This document shows, piece by piece, positions 62,508 to 64,000 of a stretch of DNA of 64,000 nucleotides. The stretch spans positions 6,673,191 to 6,737,190 of the forward strand of contig CM040443.1 in assembly GCA_022749755.1 (NCBI GenBank), written 5' to 3'. The position numbers and the translations under genes were made by a program. This DNA is from Azadirachta indica. Taxonomy: Eukaryota > Streptophyta > Magnoliopsida > Sapindales > Meliaceae. The notes below the pieces were generated by a model. It saw only the letters and a list, made by a program, of their open reading frames with translations, did no database searches and had not been told where the DNA came from. How positions within the stretch are numbered: position 1 is the stretch's first letter; each line of letters begins with the position of its first letter.

Positions 62508-63076
62508 ATAAGATCATTTTCATTTGAATCATTGTTTGTAAAGTATTCTTATGATTGATACTGTATTTTATGTGCATTACTACTACTGTGTTGATTTAAT
62601 TCAGTGGGTTCTTAGTTATTACATATATATATATGTGTGTGTTTGCGTGTAGGATTAGGATTAGGATTATTATTAGCTTTAGCAGTAGCGATAATCTTGT
62701 AACGATTTGTTATTAGTCTAAAGTTAATTACTTCTTTTGCACATGTTTTTATTTGTCATCAATCAATCAAAATCTTAAAGAGTTTAGTATTTTAACTTAG
62801 ATGAGTACATAGACGGTAGGTTGATCAACTGGAGGAGCTAGCATTTACAGGCAGGAATGGATTGCCCAAATACTCAGATTTCGCAGGGTTTAATCACATC
62901 AGATTACTCATAACAATGTTCTATTCTTTTCTTGGAAGACCTAAATTATATATTTATCCTTCGCGAACATTTGCTTTCACTTACAATCTGCAAGTGCAGC
63001 ACCATGAAAATATGAAGGATCCACTGTCATGAAAAGTTGAAACAGAGTTATTTAACACAAGACTCGGTAAGTTAAA
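62508..63076. other. Intergenic region at the 3' side of the bromodomain gene
   Basis: This stretch contains the 3' untranslated region of the bromodomain gene, including an AT/GT run (about 62623-62645) and three AGGATT units near 62651-62670. The end of the minus-strand epoxidase-like locus probably lies in its right part. No additional gene is evident. Confidence 0.45.
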
Positions 63077-64000
63077 TCTCTCTTACCCTTGCTGTGCTGG
63101 ATTGTCTGTAATCTAAGCCAAGCCACGAATAGAGGAACACAAAGTTGCAAGAATGGACGTGCTATATGAATTGTAGGTGTTTTTATCCTTTTAGCTGATA
63201 AATACTTCAACACCATCGCAAGCAACAATACCATACAAATATCAAATGAATAATGTTGTTCATAATATTAGCGATGAGAAAGAGAGAAGAGATTGAAGAC
63301 GCAAACAAGGTATGCGCGGCATACTTGCAGACAGGGGACCGGATTCAAATTGTTATAAGGGTGGTAAGTTGAAAGCATTTTCGAAGCCATTCGACTGGCA
63401 GCATGCATTGTACTTACTCAGAAACCTTCTTTTGTTCTCATTGCTGTTCATGATCAACCCATAAAATTTCGAAACAATGAGCAAATCTTAAGATGAATGA
63501 TCTCCTAAAATTAGAATGATTTTAATTGTTCAACTCGAGAAGTGGGTTTTAAAGTAAAATTTAAGTATGTGACTGAAAATGATCACGTGCAAGTTCAATG
63601 GCAAACTGACCTCATAATTTGAGGTTAGAATTGTTTTCAGGAATCTAGTCTGTTCTGTCCCTAAATATATACCTTCTAAGGGCTGAGACATTTGAATATC
63701 TGATCCTGTTTTCACAATCACAACCTTGTTAAGCTCGAGAGCTAGTTGCTAAAAATCCTGATTGCCATCACAATTTTGAGACTCAAGTTCAGTCGCATAT
63801 ATGTTCAAAACAAACCTCAATTGCCATTGCCACGCAACCACCTTGCCCCAAATTTGGCTGCATCATCTGTTGAGCAGCATCGCCAAGCAAAGTAACGCGT
63901 TCAACGCCCCAGTTATGAATCATGTCTCTATCATAAATATCTCTCCTTAAAACTCCTTAAAATCATATCCTCTGTTGTTTCCGAGATTAAAGCAATTACT
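63077..64000 (-). pseudogene. Zeaxanthin-epoxidase-like FAD monooxygenase, 3' part, disabled
   Basis: Minus-strand segments resemble the C-terminal half of zeaxanthin-epoxidase-type flavin monooxygenases. From the right edge these are VIALISETTEDMILR, RRDIYDR, then WGVERVTLLGDAAQQMMQPN and LGQGGC, the FAD-binding GD and GQGG motifs (exon 64000 to 63816). An exon at 63757-63725 encodes QLALELNK. Further pieces are HAASRMASKMLSTYHPY (about 63408-63350) and IKTPTIHIARPFLQLCVPLF (about 63180-63110). Two lesions are visible. A 10-bp tandem duplication of CTCCTTAAAA (63943-63952 and 63953-63962) shifts the frame within ILRRDIYDR. An in-frame TAG at 63751-63749 stands where the family has Tyr in DSYQLA. 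Extra residues also appear in QQMMQPN and CVAMAIE. The 5' part lies beyond the window. This could be a pseudogene or, less likely, an allele with rescuing splicing. Confidence 0.65.

Noticed and set aside
62651..62670. AGGATT units resembling a telomere-type repeat
   Set aside because: Only about three units and not the plant telomere unit TTTAGGG; taken as a simple repeat.

Overview
The window is nuclear DNA of a flowering plant, most likely a eudicot. The evidence is short exons in AT-rich GT-AG introns, plant-only families (CALS-type callose synthase, class II HD-Zip), and gene-poor AT-rich spacers full of microsatellites and inverted-repeat transposon relics. The species cannot be named from the sequence alone. 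No RNA gene, CRISPR array or bacterial-type operon was seen.

Layout. Positions 1-225 hold the 3' end of an unidentified plus-strand gene. The gene-dense left part (3.4-34.2 kb) holds CNX2 (minus, molybdenum cofactor synthesis) head to head with a mitochondrial citrate synthase (plus, 19 exons). Next come a small one-pass membrane protein (plus), a small acidic helical protein (minus), a complete 42-exon callose synthase of the CALS1/CALS2 type (plus), and an RMA-like RING E3 ligase (plus). A spacer of about 11 kb (34.1-45.4 kb) holds two inverted-repeat elements and many simple repeats. It is followed by a HAT14-like HD-Zip II repressor (plus) and a second repeat-rich spacer (47-51.6 kb) with a 34-base poly-C run. 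The right part holds a LIN37-like gene (minus) head to head with N-terminal asparagine amidohydrolase NTAN1 (plus), then a SANT plus bromodomain protein (plus). At the right edge lies a broken zeaxanthin-epoxidase-like monooxygenase (minus).

These genes do not form one pathway; they are ordinary housekeeping and regulatory plant genes. From memory, the gene content recalls two separate Arabidopsis chromosome 2 stretches: CNX2 with CALS2, and citrate synthase with NTAN1 and the bromodomain gene. This suggests an ancestral segment that was split later. I read the exon structures by hand from splice sites, reading frame and family conservation; frames close exactly for nine genes. The most noteworthy observations are a MULE-like 1.9-kb element with compound terminal repeats, a 1.1-kb AT-rich foldback, a MITE-like palindrome in a bromodomain-gene intron, and a spliced upstream ORF whose stop overlaps the RING-gene start. 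Others are a GC-AG intron in the callose synthase, loss of the acetyl-lysine asparagine in the bromodomain, and a frameshifting 10-bp duplication plus a nonsense codon in the epoxidase-like gene. No clearly novel biological system was found.
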